NCBI RefSeq assembly: GCF_000283655.1
Contig: NC_016622.1
Coordinates: 1,624,501 to 1,688,500 of the forward strand
Source: Azospirillum lipoferum 4B
Lineage (GTDB): Bacteria > Pseudomonadota > Alphaproteobacteria > Azospirillales > Azospirillaceae
DNA: 64,000 nt
Reading direction: 5' to 3'
Shown here piece by piece: positions 36,178 through 44,992 of this stretch (positions are counted from its first letter, which is position 1; every line of letters begins with the position of its first letter). Made by a program: the position numbers and the translations under genes. Under the pieces are notes generated by a model. That model saw only the letters and a program-made list of their open reading frames with translations. It had not been told where the DNA came from and did no database searches.

Positions 36178-39100
36178 TTACCTCACACCTGCCACCCGCC
36201 GCCCGAGTGGTTCGGGCGACCGGGCGGCTTGTCTAGCCAGGGTCTTGAGCGCCGGGAGCGCTTCGTCGTTGCCGGAGTCGATGGCCTCCACCACCCGCTC
36301 CAGGACCGCAATGGCACGGTCCAGACGTTGCTCGATGCCGCGGGTGTTGACAGTGGAGGCGCCGGCCGACCGGAGAGGGGTGACGTTGCCGGACCAACGG
36401 TCATTGGCCGCTTCGAAGGCTCGCGCGATGCGCAGACTATCGACGGAGGAGGCGACTGCCGCCGCCCCGCCCTGCCACAGCAGTTCCGGCCCTTGCTCGC
36501 CCACCCACACGGCACCAGGCGGCGTGGACAGGGTGCCGGCGGCGAAACCGGGCACGCCAGCGGCGTGAGCCTGCGCCCGGATGGCCGCTTCGAAGGCGGC
36601 TTGGTGCCCGAGCTTCACCCAGGCATTCAGGCCGGCGTCAATCCCGCTGTCATAGCCGGCGGCACGGACTGCGGCGGCCTGCTGGTTGCCCGACAGGGCA
36701 TCCCATGCGGCCTGGATATCGCCAGGGGCGCCGTAGCGCGCGCCGCCGGCAATCGAGGTGACGTTGCCCTCGAAGGCCGCCGCCCGCGTGCCGCTGGTCG
36801 CCAGCCAGATATTGAACGCCTCGTCGACCTGCCCGCCCCAGCCCATCGCGCGAGCAACGCCGAACTGCTGCTCGGACGACAGGCCATCCCATGCCGACTG
36901 GACCGCCGCCGGTGCGCTGTAATGCGGCCTGTTGTCGTTGGCGCCGGTGCGGGCCAGCAGGGGGCCGAGAGTGCCTTGCCAGTAGGCAAAGGACTGGTCC
37001 ATCACGTCTTTCAGCCCGACCAGCGCGCCATACTGACGCTCCCCGAGCCGGGCGGCGTCTGCCCGTTGACGCTGCATCTCCTTCAGCGTCTCGTTGGCGG
37101 CCTTTAGTTGCTGTTCGGCCGTATCCACACCAAGCGCGGTGGTGTCGCCAAGCTCCGCGAACACGGAGCGGACATAATCGTAATCCGTGGTGGAGGTGGA
37201 GCCGAGAAAGCCCTTCGCCAGTTGAACCAGGGAGGGGCCAAGCGACAGCAGGGTTTGCTTGGCGGCGTCCCGGTCTTCCGCGGCGGAAGCAACGTCACGG
37301 TAAGTGGTGAGCGCGGTTCCGAACTGCCGACGCGCCTCCTCCAACCGATCCTTGGCGTTCAGAGGCGAATTGTCGTTGAGCGCCAAAGCATCGTAGGCCG
37401 ACCGGAACTCACGCGCCGATTGTGCCAGTTTTACCGCACCGTCGGTGAGTGAGGCAATATAGTCCTGCTGCGCCGTGATTTGCTGGTCATAGGCGGCCAG
37501 AACGTCAGCCTGCGCCAACTTGAAGGCTTGCAACGCCCGCTCGGCCGCCTGGACCTGCTGGAGCTGCGTCGTGTCGTAGCCGCTGGCGGTGGCGAGTGCC
37601 GCCGCCTGTTGCGCGTCCAGCGCGATCAGGCCGGCGCCGCGGGCGTTGCCTACTGCGGCCTGCATCCGGGCGTTCAGGTCGGCGGCATAGGCCGTCCGCT
37701 CCGCCGCCGCTGCCGCCGCGTCGGATGCCGCCGCCGCATCGCGCATGCTGACGGCCAAGTCGCGGACGCTGCCGGTGAACAGGGTCGCCACCACGTCGAG
37801 ATCCGAAGACGACAGGCCCTCAAGCACGCCGCGCAGCGATGCGTCGAAGATTTCCGCCGCCCGTGCGGTGTCGGCCCCAACCGCCGCGAGATTGCGGGCG
37901 TTGATGTCCCGCGCGCTGACAAGATCGTTGATGCTGTTGACGTAATCCCTGCCCAGGGCGGCGTTCAGCGCACGGTTCGCGTCGTTCTCCGCGTTCGACT
38001 TGATCCGGGCGCGGGTCTCCGCCTCGATCTGGTCGGTATAGGCCGCCATCTCCGGCTTGAGCTGCACCACAGCCTCCCGGATCGCCGCGAACTGACCGGT
38101 CAGCGCCGCCATTTCCTGTTCGCGCTGGGTGAAGTCGACCGGGTTGCGGAGTTGGTCCAGGTACGCCTTGAGCTGGTCGGTTGCGGCCGAAACATATTCG
38201 GCCCCGAGGTCCAGCTTCTTCGCCCTCTCGAACTCCTCCAGCATCGGCTTCATCGCGTCCGCCGTGGCTTCCTTGGCGGACTTCGTGAAGCTGGCCAGCG
38301 ACTTGTCCAGGGCGGCCAGAGCGGTGTTGCCCGCATCGATGGCCGCACCAAGGGCGATGTCCTTCGCGGCCTCTTCGAAATCCTTGGCTTTGCTGTTTCT
38401 GATAGCCTTGGTCGTGGACGCGCCAGCATCCTTCAGCGTGCCCGAGTCCAGCAGCGCATAGCGGTACATGGCCGCCACATCGTCGCCGAACTCGCGATAC
38501 GGGAGGCTGCCGCTGACATACAGCCCTTTGTTCGCGGTCCTGCCGATACCAAGGTCACGGGTCAGAGACCCACCACCCAGCAGCGCCGCATTCACGGTCA
38601 GGGCAATCGCATCGCCAAGTTTCTGGGCTTCTGCGATGTCACCGCCATTGTCGGTCAGGTATCCGCCGGAGGTGACGGATTTGCCGTCTGCGCTGCGGTT
38701 GATACCGCTGGAAACGGTCGGGCCAACGGTCGCCTTCTGCGTGCCGAGCATGCCCATGATCGCGCCGACCACCGCGGAAATGGCAATGCCCCACGGGCCA
38801 CCCATTGCACCGAGACCCATCAGACTGGACAGATATCCCGCACCAGCCCCGGCCGCGGCGCCGGACAGACCGCCGACGAGCTTCGAATTGGTCGCCGTGC
38901 CAAGAGCGCCGCCGACCAAGCCACCACCGAAGGCGCCCGCGCCGGCGGCCCCCAAAACGCCGCTCAGCGTGCCGCCCGCCGTGCCGGCCGCGCCGCTGGC
39001 GGTGCCGCTGTAGGACGCGTTCAAGGCCGCGGTGTTGCCGGCGTTCACGATGCCGTTGGCCGCGTTCAGGCTGCCGGCCTGGATCGCTCCGGTGGACGCG

Positions 39101-41172
39101 CCGATGATCGGATTTGCCGTGCCGATGACGGTGGCACCGCCGCCGACGCTCGACATGCTGACGGCCGAACCCCACAACGGGGTGTTCATGATGTTGCCGG
39201 TGATGTTGGACAGGCCCAGCTTGTCCATGGCCCAACCGCCGGCCTTCGACAGGGCGGTGTTGGTCAGGCTGCCGGTCAGGCCGTTGGTGGCGGCCCCTGC
39301 CGCACCGGCGGGCGCCTGGATGCCGAACAGCGACGGCATCGACCCGACGATCTGCATGGTGATCGGCAGGACGATGTTCTGGTTCAGCATCTCCACCCCG
39401 AGACGCTTCGCCCAGTTCTTGAAGAACTGGAGCGCGTCCCCGGCCTTGGCTTCGCCGGTGATCTGGTCCCACAGGTTTTGAGAGATATCCTTGCCGATAT
39501 CGGTCGCAACGCGGGTGACGTCCTGCTGGTACTTCTCCAACGCGCGGAGCGCCTCCACGTCCGCCTTGGCCTTGGCGTTACGCGCTTCCGTGCTGTCGTA
39601 GAGCGCGCCGGCCTCCTCCTTTACCTTGGCGAGATAGGCGTCCATTTCCGCGCCGGACAGCTTCCCGCGGTTCTGCAGCTCGAACTCCATCGCCTTGTTG
39701 GCGACGAACCGCTCGCGCTCCGACAGTCCGAGCGCGTCAGCTTCGCTCTTCAGCCGGTCGATGTACTTGTCGGCCTGCTCGATGGTCTTCGCATGCTGTT
39801 TCGTCTGCCGCTCGGCCTCCCCCGCACCCTGTTCCGCGGCGCGGGTGGCCTCTTCCTGTGCCTTCTTCTGTTTCTCCAGCGTGTCGATCTGTTCTTGCCG
39901 GGCGACGGCTTGGTCGATCAGCGTGCGGGTGCCGGCATCCACCGCCCTGTAGTCGGACACCCCGGCCGCGGTCATCGCTTCCGTCTGCAACTTCGCCCGG
40001 AGCTTCGCGGCGTTGGACCGGTCGAAGGTGTCGACCTGGACGCCAAGGTCTTTAATCTGACCGCGCAGGCTTTCCCGCAGCTTCTCCGTCTGCTCGGCCA
40101 AGGACTTGGTGGAGCCGGCGGCTTGCCCGGTCGTCTCCGCGGCGGTGCGGGCGCCGTCGTTGAACTCGCCATAGGTGCCGCGCAGGACCAGCAGCTCCTT
40201 CCGCAACTCGGCCACCCGCTTGCGCCGCGTCTCGACCACGTCGTCCAGCGTTCCGGCGCCAAGCGCACGGCGGGCGCCCAAATCGTTGCGGGCGTTGGTC
40301 TCGGCGGCCTGCGCCGCGACAAGATCGGCCTCTGCCTTGCGCAACACCTCTTCGCGGGCCGCAATGACGCTGCGCCGTTCCGCCTCCATGGCGGTGCGGA
40401 CGGTTCCGGACGCCGTCGCCAGTTCGCCGCTGACCTTGGCCGCCAGCTCCATCGCCTTGGCGTAGCTGGTGAAGGCCGTCTCGGCATCGTCCGCGCTTTT
40501 GCCCATCCCGAAGATGACACCGGCCGCCACCGACGCCACGGCGATCAGCGCGCCGATTGCCGCGCCGGCCGGGCCGAAGGCGCCCGCGATCTGCGGCCCC
40601 TGCTGCGCCATGATGATGAAGGCATTCGTCCCCATCTGTGCCTGAACGGCGACGTCCTGGATCTGATAGCCGAGATTGCCCATCACGCCGCGCAGCCGGC
40701 CGGCGCTTTCCCCCGCGGCGTCCTGTGCCGCCGCCGCCATCTTCGTCGCCGCAGCCCCCGCCTGGATGTCCGCCCCGGCTTGGCGCGCAGCCTGCCCGGT
40801 CCGGGTATAGGCGGCGGCAAGCTGCGGCTGCAGCCGGGCGGCCTCCTCCATCGACCGCCAGCCGTTCTTCACCTGGACGTCCAGCGTCTCCAGCGCGCCC
40901 TCCAGGGTCTTGTAGGTGCGGCGGAGCTTGTCGACCTGCTGCGCATCCTGTTCGCGCTGCTGGTAGGCCTTGCGCTGGTCCTCCGTCAGGGCGGTGTAGC
41001 CGGCCGACAGCTTGGACGTGCTGGCGTTCAGTTGCTCCAATTCCTGCCGGGCGCCGTCGACGCGGGTTTTGCCGAGCTGGTCGATCTGCTGCGTCACCGC
41101 CTCAAGGTCGCGCTTCGCCTGCGCGACGTCGGCCTCTACAGCAAAGCGAGCGGTGACGTTGCGGCCAGCCAT
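36178..41172 (-). CDS. Tail tape measure protein
   Basis: Sets tail length and takes part in DNA injection. The 1,664-residue protein is largely helical/coiled coil, with hydrophobic segments near 205-230 and glycine/alanine-rich membrane-like stretches near 720-820 (AIGALIAVASVAAGVIFGM; GIAISAVVGAIMGMLG). Its C-terminal half has repeated Trp-containing units around GYDSGIDAGLNAWVKLG. It is nearly twice the length of lambda gpH, suggesting a long tail. The second of two close ATGs (MAGRN) is chosen because GGAG is seven bases ahead of it and only one base ahead of the first. Confidence 0.9.
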   Translation of the reverse strand: MAGRNVTARFAVEADVAQAKRDLEAVTQQIDQLGKTRVDGARQELEQLNASTSKLSAGYTALTEDQRKAYQQREQDAQQVDKLRRTYKTLEGALETLDVQVKNGWRSMEEAARLQPQLAAAYTRTGQAARQAGADIQAGAAATKMAAAAQDAAGESAGRLRGVMGNLGYQIQDVAVQAQMGTNAFIIMAQQGPQIAGAFGPAGAAIGALIAVASVAAGVIFGMGKSADDAETAFTSYAKAMELAAKVSGELATASGTVRTAMEAERRSVIAAREEVLRKAEADLVAAQAAETNARNDLGARRALGAGTLDDVVETRRKRVAELRKELLVLRGTYGEFNDGARTAAETTGQAAGSTKSLAEQTEKLRESLRGQIKDLGVQVDTFDRSNAAKLRAKLQTEAMTAAGVSDYRAVDAGTRTLIDQAVARQEQIDTLEKQKKAQEEATRAAEQGAGEAERQTKQHAKTIEQADKYIDRLKSEADALGLSERERFVANKAMEFELQNRGKLSGAEMDAYLAKVKEEAGALYDSTEARNAKAKADVEALRALEKYQQDVTRVATDIGKDISQNLWDQITGEAKAGDALQFFKNWAKRLGVEMLNQNIVLPITMQIVGSMPSLFGIQAPAGAAGAATNGLTGSLTNTALSKAGGWAMDKLGLSNITGNIMNTPLWGSAVSMSSVGGGATVIGTANPIIGASTGAIQAGSLNAANGIVNAGNTAALNASYSGTASGAAGTAGGTLSGVLGAAGAGAFGGGLVGGALGTATNSKLVGGLSGAAAGAGAGYLSSLMGLGAMGGPWGIAISAVVGAIMGMLGTQKATVGPTVSSGINRSADGKSVTSGGYLTDNGGDIAEAQKLGDAIALTVNAALLGGGSLTRDLGIGRTANKGLYVSGSLPYREFGDDVAAMYRYALLDSGTLKDAGASTTKAIRNSKAKDFEEAAKDIALGAAIDAGNTALAALDKSLASFTKSAKEATADAMKPMLEEFERAKKLDLGAEYVSAATDQLKAYLDQLRNPVDFTQREQEMAALTGQFAAIREAVVQLKPEMAAYTDQIEAETRARIKSNAENDANRALNAALGRDYVNSINDLVSARDINARNLAAVGADTARAAEIFDASLRGVLEGLSSSDLDVVATLFTGSVRDLAVSMRDAAAASDAAAAAAERTAYAADLNARMQAAVGNARGAGLIALDAQQAAALATASGYDTTQLQQVQAAERALQAFKLAQADVLAAYDQQITAQQDYIASLTDGAVKLAQSAREFRSAYDALALNDNSPLNAKDRLEEARRQFGTALTTYRDVASAAEDRDAAKQTLLSLGPSLVQLAKGFLGSTSTTDYDYVRSVFAELGDTTALGVDTAEQQLKAANETLKEMQRQRADAARLGERQYGALVGLKDVMDQSFAYWQGTLGPLLARTGANDNRPHYSAPAAVQSAWDGLSSEQQFGVARAMGWGGQVDEAFNIWLATSGTRAAAFEGNVTSIAGGARYGAPGDIQAAWDALSGNQQAAAVRAAGYDSGIDAGLNAWVKLGHQAAFEAAIRAQAHAAGVPGFAAGTLSTPPGAVWVGEQGPELLWQGGAAAVASSVDSLRIARAFEAANDRWSGNVTPLRSAGASTVNTRGIEQRLDRAIAVLERVVEAIDSGNDEALPALKTLARQAARSPEPLGRRVAGVR

Positions 41173-41232
41173 GGGCATGCTCCGGTTTCGATGGGAAAGG
41201 CGGTTTTGACCCAGGTCAAAACCAGGACGTAG

Positions 41233-41248
41233 CTACGTGCGTACGTAG
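41233..41248. other. Small perfect hairpin before tape measure gene
   Basis: CTACGT-GCGT-ACGTAG lies between the end of the tail chaperone extension and the tape measure start. It could tune tape measure translation or message stability; no T-tract is present. Confidence 0.35.
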
Positions 41249-41279
41249 ACCGCCGGTATGGGTGCCGGCGGCCTTCGCA

Positions 41280-41609
41280 TCAGCGTTCCGTTGCGAGGAG
41301 TTCGGCCTCGGCCCCGCTCATGATCTCGAAAGCGTCGAGCATGATCGCGGCTTGGTCGCCGTAGCCGCCGGACTCCGGAAGGTGCCCGGTGGCGGGGATG
41401 ATGCCGGCGGCCATGCCGCCGATGCGTCCGGGATGGGGACGGTAGGCGCGCCAGTAGCGCACCATTTCCAGATCCCCGTCGGACAGGGTCAGGCGGGGGT
41501 TGCGGCTGTACCGTTCGCCGAAGATTTCCCACGCCGAACCGTCGGGCGCTTCTTCTTCGCCGTCGGGGAAAGCGTCCGGCTGGAGGCTGACCGCGACGGC
41601 GATACGGAG
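41280..41609 (-). CDS. Tail assembly chaperone -1 frame extension (gpT-like)
   Basis: Open frame of 109 codons reached by a -1 shift from the upstream chaperone, giving a 332-residue fusion. It begins LRIAVAVSLQPDAF after the slip site and has no ribosome site or start of its own. The extension contains AWEIFGERYSRNPRLTLSDGDLEMVRYWRAYRP, a compact helical domain. In lambda this T domain contacts the tail tube protein. Confidence 0.75.
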   Translation of the reverse strand, partial: LRIAVAVSLQPDAFPDGEEEAPDGSAWEIFGERYSRNPRLTLSDGDLEMVRYWRAYRPHPGRIGGMAAGIIPATGHLPESGGYGDQAAIMLDAFEIMSGAEAELLATER

Positions 41610-42277
41610 TTTTTTTCCATGGCCTTGGCCGGCTGCATCAGGTTCAGGATTTTGAACCCAACCGCCCGCATCTCGTTTTCGTCCAGATGGCCAAGCGTTT
41701 CGTCCGTGGTGAGATTGCCCCGGCGGCCGAACGGCGCGGCGTTGCCGTCGGCGTCCTTCACGCCTTCCCATCCCAGCAGGAAGTGACGGCAAGCGATGAA
41801 GGGTGCGACCGACAGGTAATATTCAAAGTCGCCCTCCACCCCGGCATAGCGCCCGCCAAGCCCGCGGGCGATGCGGGCGATTTCCGTGTATCGGTCGCGC
41901 AGTTCCGGGTCCGCGTCGGCCGGCTTGCCAACCGCTTCCACGGCGTCGACGATCTCCAGCGCTTCCGCCAGATTGTCGGGGGAAATAGCCTCGATATCGG
42001 CGCGCAGAGCGGCGTAGAGCGCCTTGTCGCCGGCATAGGTGGCGCCGGTGGCCAGCAGGTCGCGGCGGAATGCGGCGCGCTGGAGGTGGCTCGGCACGGC
42101 GAGACGATAGACCGGCTGCGGCGCCGCGTCGATCTCGGCTTGCACGGCGTCGATCATGGCTCGGAAGTCGGACCGCGCCTTATCGCTTTCCGCCTTGCTC
42201 AGCAGGTCACGCAGAGTGGCGAGAAAATCGAGCCGCGGGGTGAAATGGACGACGTCCTTGGACGAAATGGGGAGCAT
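41489..42277 (-). CDS. Tail assembly chaperone, zero-frame product (gpG-like)
   Basis: 262-residue protein, in the place of lambda gpG. The helical domain (about 1-215; FTPRLDFLATLRDLLSKAES) is followed by a short tail after the slippery sequence in codons 221-223. After the slip point the zero frame continues with a basic low-complexity tail ending GTAATPA. The chaperone binds the tape measure during tail assembly in known siphophages. Both frames together give the gpG/gpGT pair. Confidence 0.8.
   Translation of the reverse strand: MLPISSKDVVHFTPRLDFLATLRDLLSKAESDKARSDFRAMIDAVQAEIDAAPQPVYRLAVPSHLQRAAFRRDLLATGATYAGDKALYAALRADIEAISPDNLAEALEIVDAVEAVGKPADADPELRDRYTEIARIARGLGGRYAGVEGDFEYYLSVAPFIACRHFLLGWEGVKDADGNAAPFGRRGNLTTDETLGHLDENEMRAVGFKILNLMQPAKAMEKNSVSPSRSASSRTLSPTAKKKRPTVRRGKSSANGTAATPA
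41609..41615 (-). promoter_or_regulatory. Programmed -1 frameshift slippery site
   Basis: On the leftward strand the heptamer A AAA AAC lies in the zero frame (GAA AAA AAC), the canonical X XXY YYZ form. A -1 slip joins the two chaperone frames. The seven-A run is preceded by the codons ATG GAA. A GC-rich region follows that could form a stimulatory structure. Confidence 0.8.
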
Positions 42278-42398
42278 GAAAGGTGTCCTCTGCCGGGAAG
42301 GGGGCGGGTGGCGCCGGCAACACCACCCGCGACAGGCGCACGAAGGCGCCCAGTCGGCCGTCGCCGACCGGTTGCCCGGTTGCCGCCGGGGTCTCGGG

Positions 42399-43553
42399 TC
42401 AGAAAATGCAGATGAAGCCGCCCGCGTCCTGACCGGTGCAGGCGAACTGATGGGTCAGCGTCATCAACCCGTTGCGGTCGCCCGGCTGCAGGTTGGTGTA
42501 CTGCGTCGCCGGGAGGGTCAGGCCGATCCGGTTCCCCGCCACCGCGCCATAGCTGGCGTGGACGATCTGCGCCGCGCCGGAGCGGAAGGCGGCCATGCTG
42601 TCGCGCGTGGCGACCAGCAACTCCAGGGGATCGCAGGAACCCGTCATGTTGCGGGCGGTGATGATGGAAGGGTCGTAGCCTTCGGCGGCGTTCGGGTTGT
42701 CCGGGTTGGTCAGGCTGTTGCCGAACTCGACGGACAAGCTGGACATGGCCGATGCAACACGGTTGACCAGCGCCTTGCCGCCCTTCCAGATCGGCGGGCG
42801 GGTGGCGTCGTAGACCAGCCCGGCCGGGACGCTCGCATCCCCCTTCGACACGAACATACCGGTGAAGGTGAAGCTGAACCGGCCGGCGTTGCCGCTGGTC
42901 AGCCGCATGGTCGCGTTGCCGCGGGCGCCCACCACCTTGTAGAGCAAGCCGTCCATGTAGAGGTACAGGGTCAGCGACGGAATGGAGGTGGAGGCGGGCC
43001 GATACAGCACGTTCACCGGAACCTGATAGCTGGTCCCGGTCGACAGGGCCGTCCCGAACTGGTCGGTCAGGGTGGCGACCTTGCCGGCGGTGTAGTCGGC
43101 CACGAAGGACGTGGCGCCGGCCGCCGGATTGCCGGTCAGCAGCAACGGCATCCCGCGGTAGGTCTGCGCCGTACCGCTGGCGCCGGCCCCCAGCGTCAGG
43201 CTGGTGGTGGTGCCGGCGGTGGCGGCTTCCGCCGATGCAGGAACGGCGGTGCTGGTGATGATCTCGGCCCATCCACTGGCCTTCAGCAGCTTGCCCCACT
43301 CCGGCGCTGTGCCGGGGGCGCCGGAGCCTTTCAGGTAGACGTCACAGGTGATCTGTACCGTCATGCCGCCGGTGATCGGGCCGCGCCCGTCCAGGCTGCC
43401 CGTCGCCTCGTTGGTCTGGACGATGTTGGGGTTGAAGCTGATTTGCGGGTTTTCGACCAGCACGGCATCGGTGCCGGCCACCGGGGAGGCGTCTTCGCCT
43501 TCCGTGGTCTCGATCTTCGCCAGCAGGGCGGCGTTACGGGTGCGCAGTGCCAT
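42399..43553 (-). CDS. Major tail tube protein
   Basis: 384-residue, glycine/threonine-rich beta protein. N-terminal VENPQISFNPNIVQTNEATGSLDGRGPITGG is a typical tube-protein start; later segments alternate strands (GRFSFTFTGMFVSKG, SMSSLSVEFGNS). Position ahead of the chaperone pair and tape measure supports the call. No Ig-like domain is evident. Confidence 0.8.
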   Translation of the reverse strand: MALRTRNAALLAKIETTEGEDASPVAGTDAVLVENPQISFNPNIVQTNEATGSLDGRGPITGGMTVQITCDVYLKGSGAPGTAPEWGKLLKASGWAEIITSTAVPASAEAATAGTTTSLTLGAGASGTAQTYRGMPLLLTGNPAAGATSFVADYTAGKVATLTDQFGTALSTGTSYQVPVNVLYRPASTSIPSLTLYLYMDGLLYKVVGARGNATMRLTSGNAGRFSFTFTGMFVSKGDASVPAGLVYDATRPPIWKGGKALVNRVASAMSSLSVEFGNSLTNPDNPNAAEGYDPSIITARNMTGSCDPLELLVATRDSMAAFRSGAAQIVHASYGAVAGNRIGLTLPATQYTNLQPGDRNGLMTLTHQFACTGQDAGGFICIF

Positions 43554-43565
43554 GGGGGCAGCTCC

Positions 43566-43778
43566 TTACTGGTCGGCCGACGGGACGGCCCCGGCGGGCG
43601 CATCGCTGGCGGGACGGCGGGACTTGGCGACAGGCGCCGCGGCGGTTTCGGGTGCTTCAGCGGCCTTGCGCGCGGCCTCCTCCACCCCCGTCGGGTTGAC
43701 GAGTTCGCCATTGCGAAGCTCGAAGGTGTGGGCAGGCGTCGGCACCTCCGCCGCCGCCCGGTGGGACGGGATGGTCAT
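43566..43778 (-). CDS. Hypothetical small tail-region protein
   Basis: 70-residue Ala/Pro-rich protein with a short core HTFELRNGELVNPTGVEEAARKAAE. The disordered rest suggests an accessory or assembly role. It lies 12 bases upstream of the tube gene. No family recognised. Confidence 0.5.
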   Translation of the reverse strand: MTIPSHRAAAEVPTPAHTFELRNGELVNPTGVEEAARKAAEAPETAAAPVAKSRRPASDAPAGAVPSADQ

Positions 43779-43805
43779 GGGGATGGTCTCCAGGTTGAAG
43801 AGAGG

Positions 43806-44279
43806 TCAGGGGGCGAAGGCGTAGGGGTCGCCCGGCCGGGTCCAATACTCGACGTCATAGGCGGCGAAGACGTCGCCAACTCCGCCGATGCCGTCGCCGT
43901 CGGCCGCGCTCTGGTCGGCGTCGGCAAGGTTCACGTCCACCGCCACGCCCCCTAGCGTCGGGTCGGCTTCAACGGCGCGCTGCAGGGCGGCCCACAGATC
44001 GGCAAGGGCTTGGTCCAGCCCTTCGTCGGTGTCGGCCTTCAGCACGGCGGTGACGGTGATCCGCTCCAGATTGCGGGTTACCGCGGCGCTGGTCTGTTCG
44101 GAGGCGCCGGGGGCCGACCGCATCAGCAGGGCCGGCAACTGGTCCAAGTCGTCGTCGTCGGACAGCGGCTTGCGGCGCGCCCGATAGACCTTGATCGTGC
44201 CGGGGACGTTCTCCGCCGCGACGGTGCCGAGCATCGTCGCGAATGCGGACAAGACCTGTTCACGGACGGAGATGGGCAT
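43806..44279 (-). CDS. Tail terminator/minor tail protein (gpU-like position)
   Basis: 157-residue alpha/beta protein with a helical start (REQVLSAFATMLGTVAAE), a strand-rich core (LERITVTAVLKAD), helix (LDQALADLWAALQRAVEA) and a final strand EYWTRPGDPYAF. The ferredoxin-like layout, length and position between connector and tail tube match tail terminator proteins. Starts on TAATG overlap. Confidence 0.6.
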   Translation of the reverse strand: MPISVREQVLSAFATMLGTVAAENVPGTIKVYRARRKPLSDDDDLDQLPALLMRSAPGASEQTSAAVTRNLERITVTAVLKADTDEGLDQALADLWAALQRAVEADPTLGGVAVDVNLADADQSAADGDGIGGVGDVFAAYDVEYWTRPGDPYAFAP

Positions 44280-44590
44280 TACCGCAACTCCAGGCGCCAG
44301 AGGAGCCGATCAGCGTCCGACCGGCCGGCCTTCTGGATCGTGTAGGATTTCCCGCCGATGGCGAGCGTTCCCGCCTCCTTCATCATCGGGACTTCCGAGA
44401 CCCGCACCTCTGCAATCCGGCTGGGCGTCGTCACGTCCACGCCATCGCCGCGCCAGTCCGTATCGGGCTGGCGGAAGACGGCGCGGCAGGGGGTGGGAAC
44501 GCCACCGGGGCCGGGAGCGGTATAGGTGGCGTCCGACGCCATGTTCGGATCAGCGAACAGGACGCCGAACATGGCGTCGAAGACGCTCAC
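44279..44590 (-). CDS. Head-tail connector, gpFII-like
   Basis: 103-residue beta-rich protein starting at GTG (V-SVFDAMFGVLFADPNMA), two bases after the upstream stop. Segments TPCRAVFRQPDTDWRG, EVRVSEVP and GGKSYTIQKA resemble the small beta-barrel joiners (gpFII type) that link portal neck to tail. A longer open frame upstream has no start signals. Confidence 0.6.
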   Translation of the reverse strand: MSVFDAMFGVLFADPNMASDATYTAPGPGGVPTPCRAVFRQPDTDWRGDGVDVTTPSRIAEVRVSEVPMMKEAGTLAIGGKSYTIQKAGRSDADRLLWRLELR

Positions 44591-44592
44591 GG

Positions 44593-44922
44593 TCAGGCCG
44601 TGCCGTTGAGGCGGACGGTGCCGGTGGCGGACGGGTTGGCGGCCACCTCCAGGGCGCAGCCGATCAGCGTGTTGCTGGTCGCCGTGGTGGTGGCCACCTT
44701 GTTGGTGTCGTCCCAATAGACCTTCGCGCCGACGGTCCAGGCCTGCGCGCTGGTCTTGGCCAGGGTGAATACGCCTTCGGTGCAGATGTCGACGCTGGCG
44801 CCGCTGACGGCGTCCATGGTGGCGACGCCGAACAGGGAGCCGACCAGACAGCCGGCGCCGCTGGCCACGTCGTAGGGGGCGGAAACGGTCACAGTCTTGC
44901 CGGGCTGAACGAAGTTCTTCAT
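44593..44922 (-). CDS. DUF2190-type capsid decoration protein
   Basis: 109-residue beta protein: a start PGKTVTVSAPYDVASG, then GCLVGSLFGVATMDAVSGASVDICTEGVFTL and KVYWDDTNKVATT. This is the pattern of DUF2190 proteins, which lie next to the major capsid gene and are thought to decorate or stabilise heads (as lambda gpD does). It lies 70 bases downstream of the capsid gene. Confidence 0.75.
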   Translation of the reverse strand: MKNFVQPGKTVTVSAPYDVASGAGCLVGSLFGVATMDAVSGASVDICTEGVFTLAKTSAQAWTVGAKVYWDDTNKVATTTATSNTLIGCALEVAANPSATGTVRLNGTA

Positions 44923-44992
44923 CTCGGGATCTCCAGAAACGGCGAAGGCGCCGCAGCGGGCGCCCTCATGCCGTCGTTATGGGGGTGGTGGA

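Noticed and set aside
37480-41232. A 1,250-codon rightward open frame opposite the tape measure gene
   Set aside because: Antisense shadow of a high-GC gene; arginine/glycine-rich with no domain and no ribosome site.
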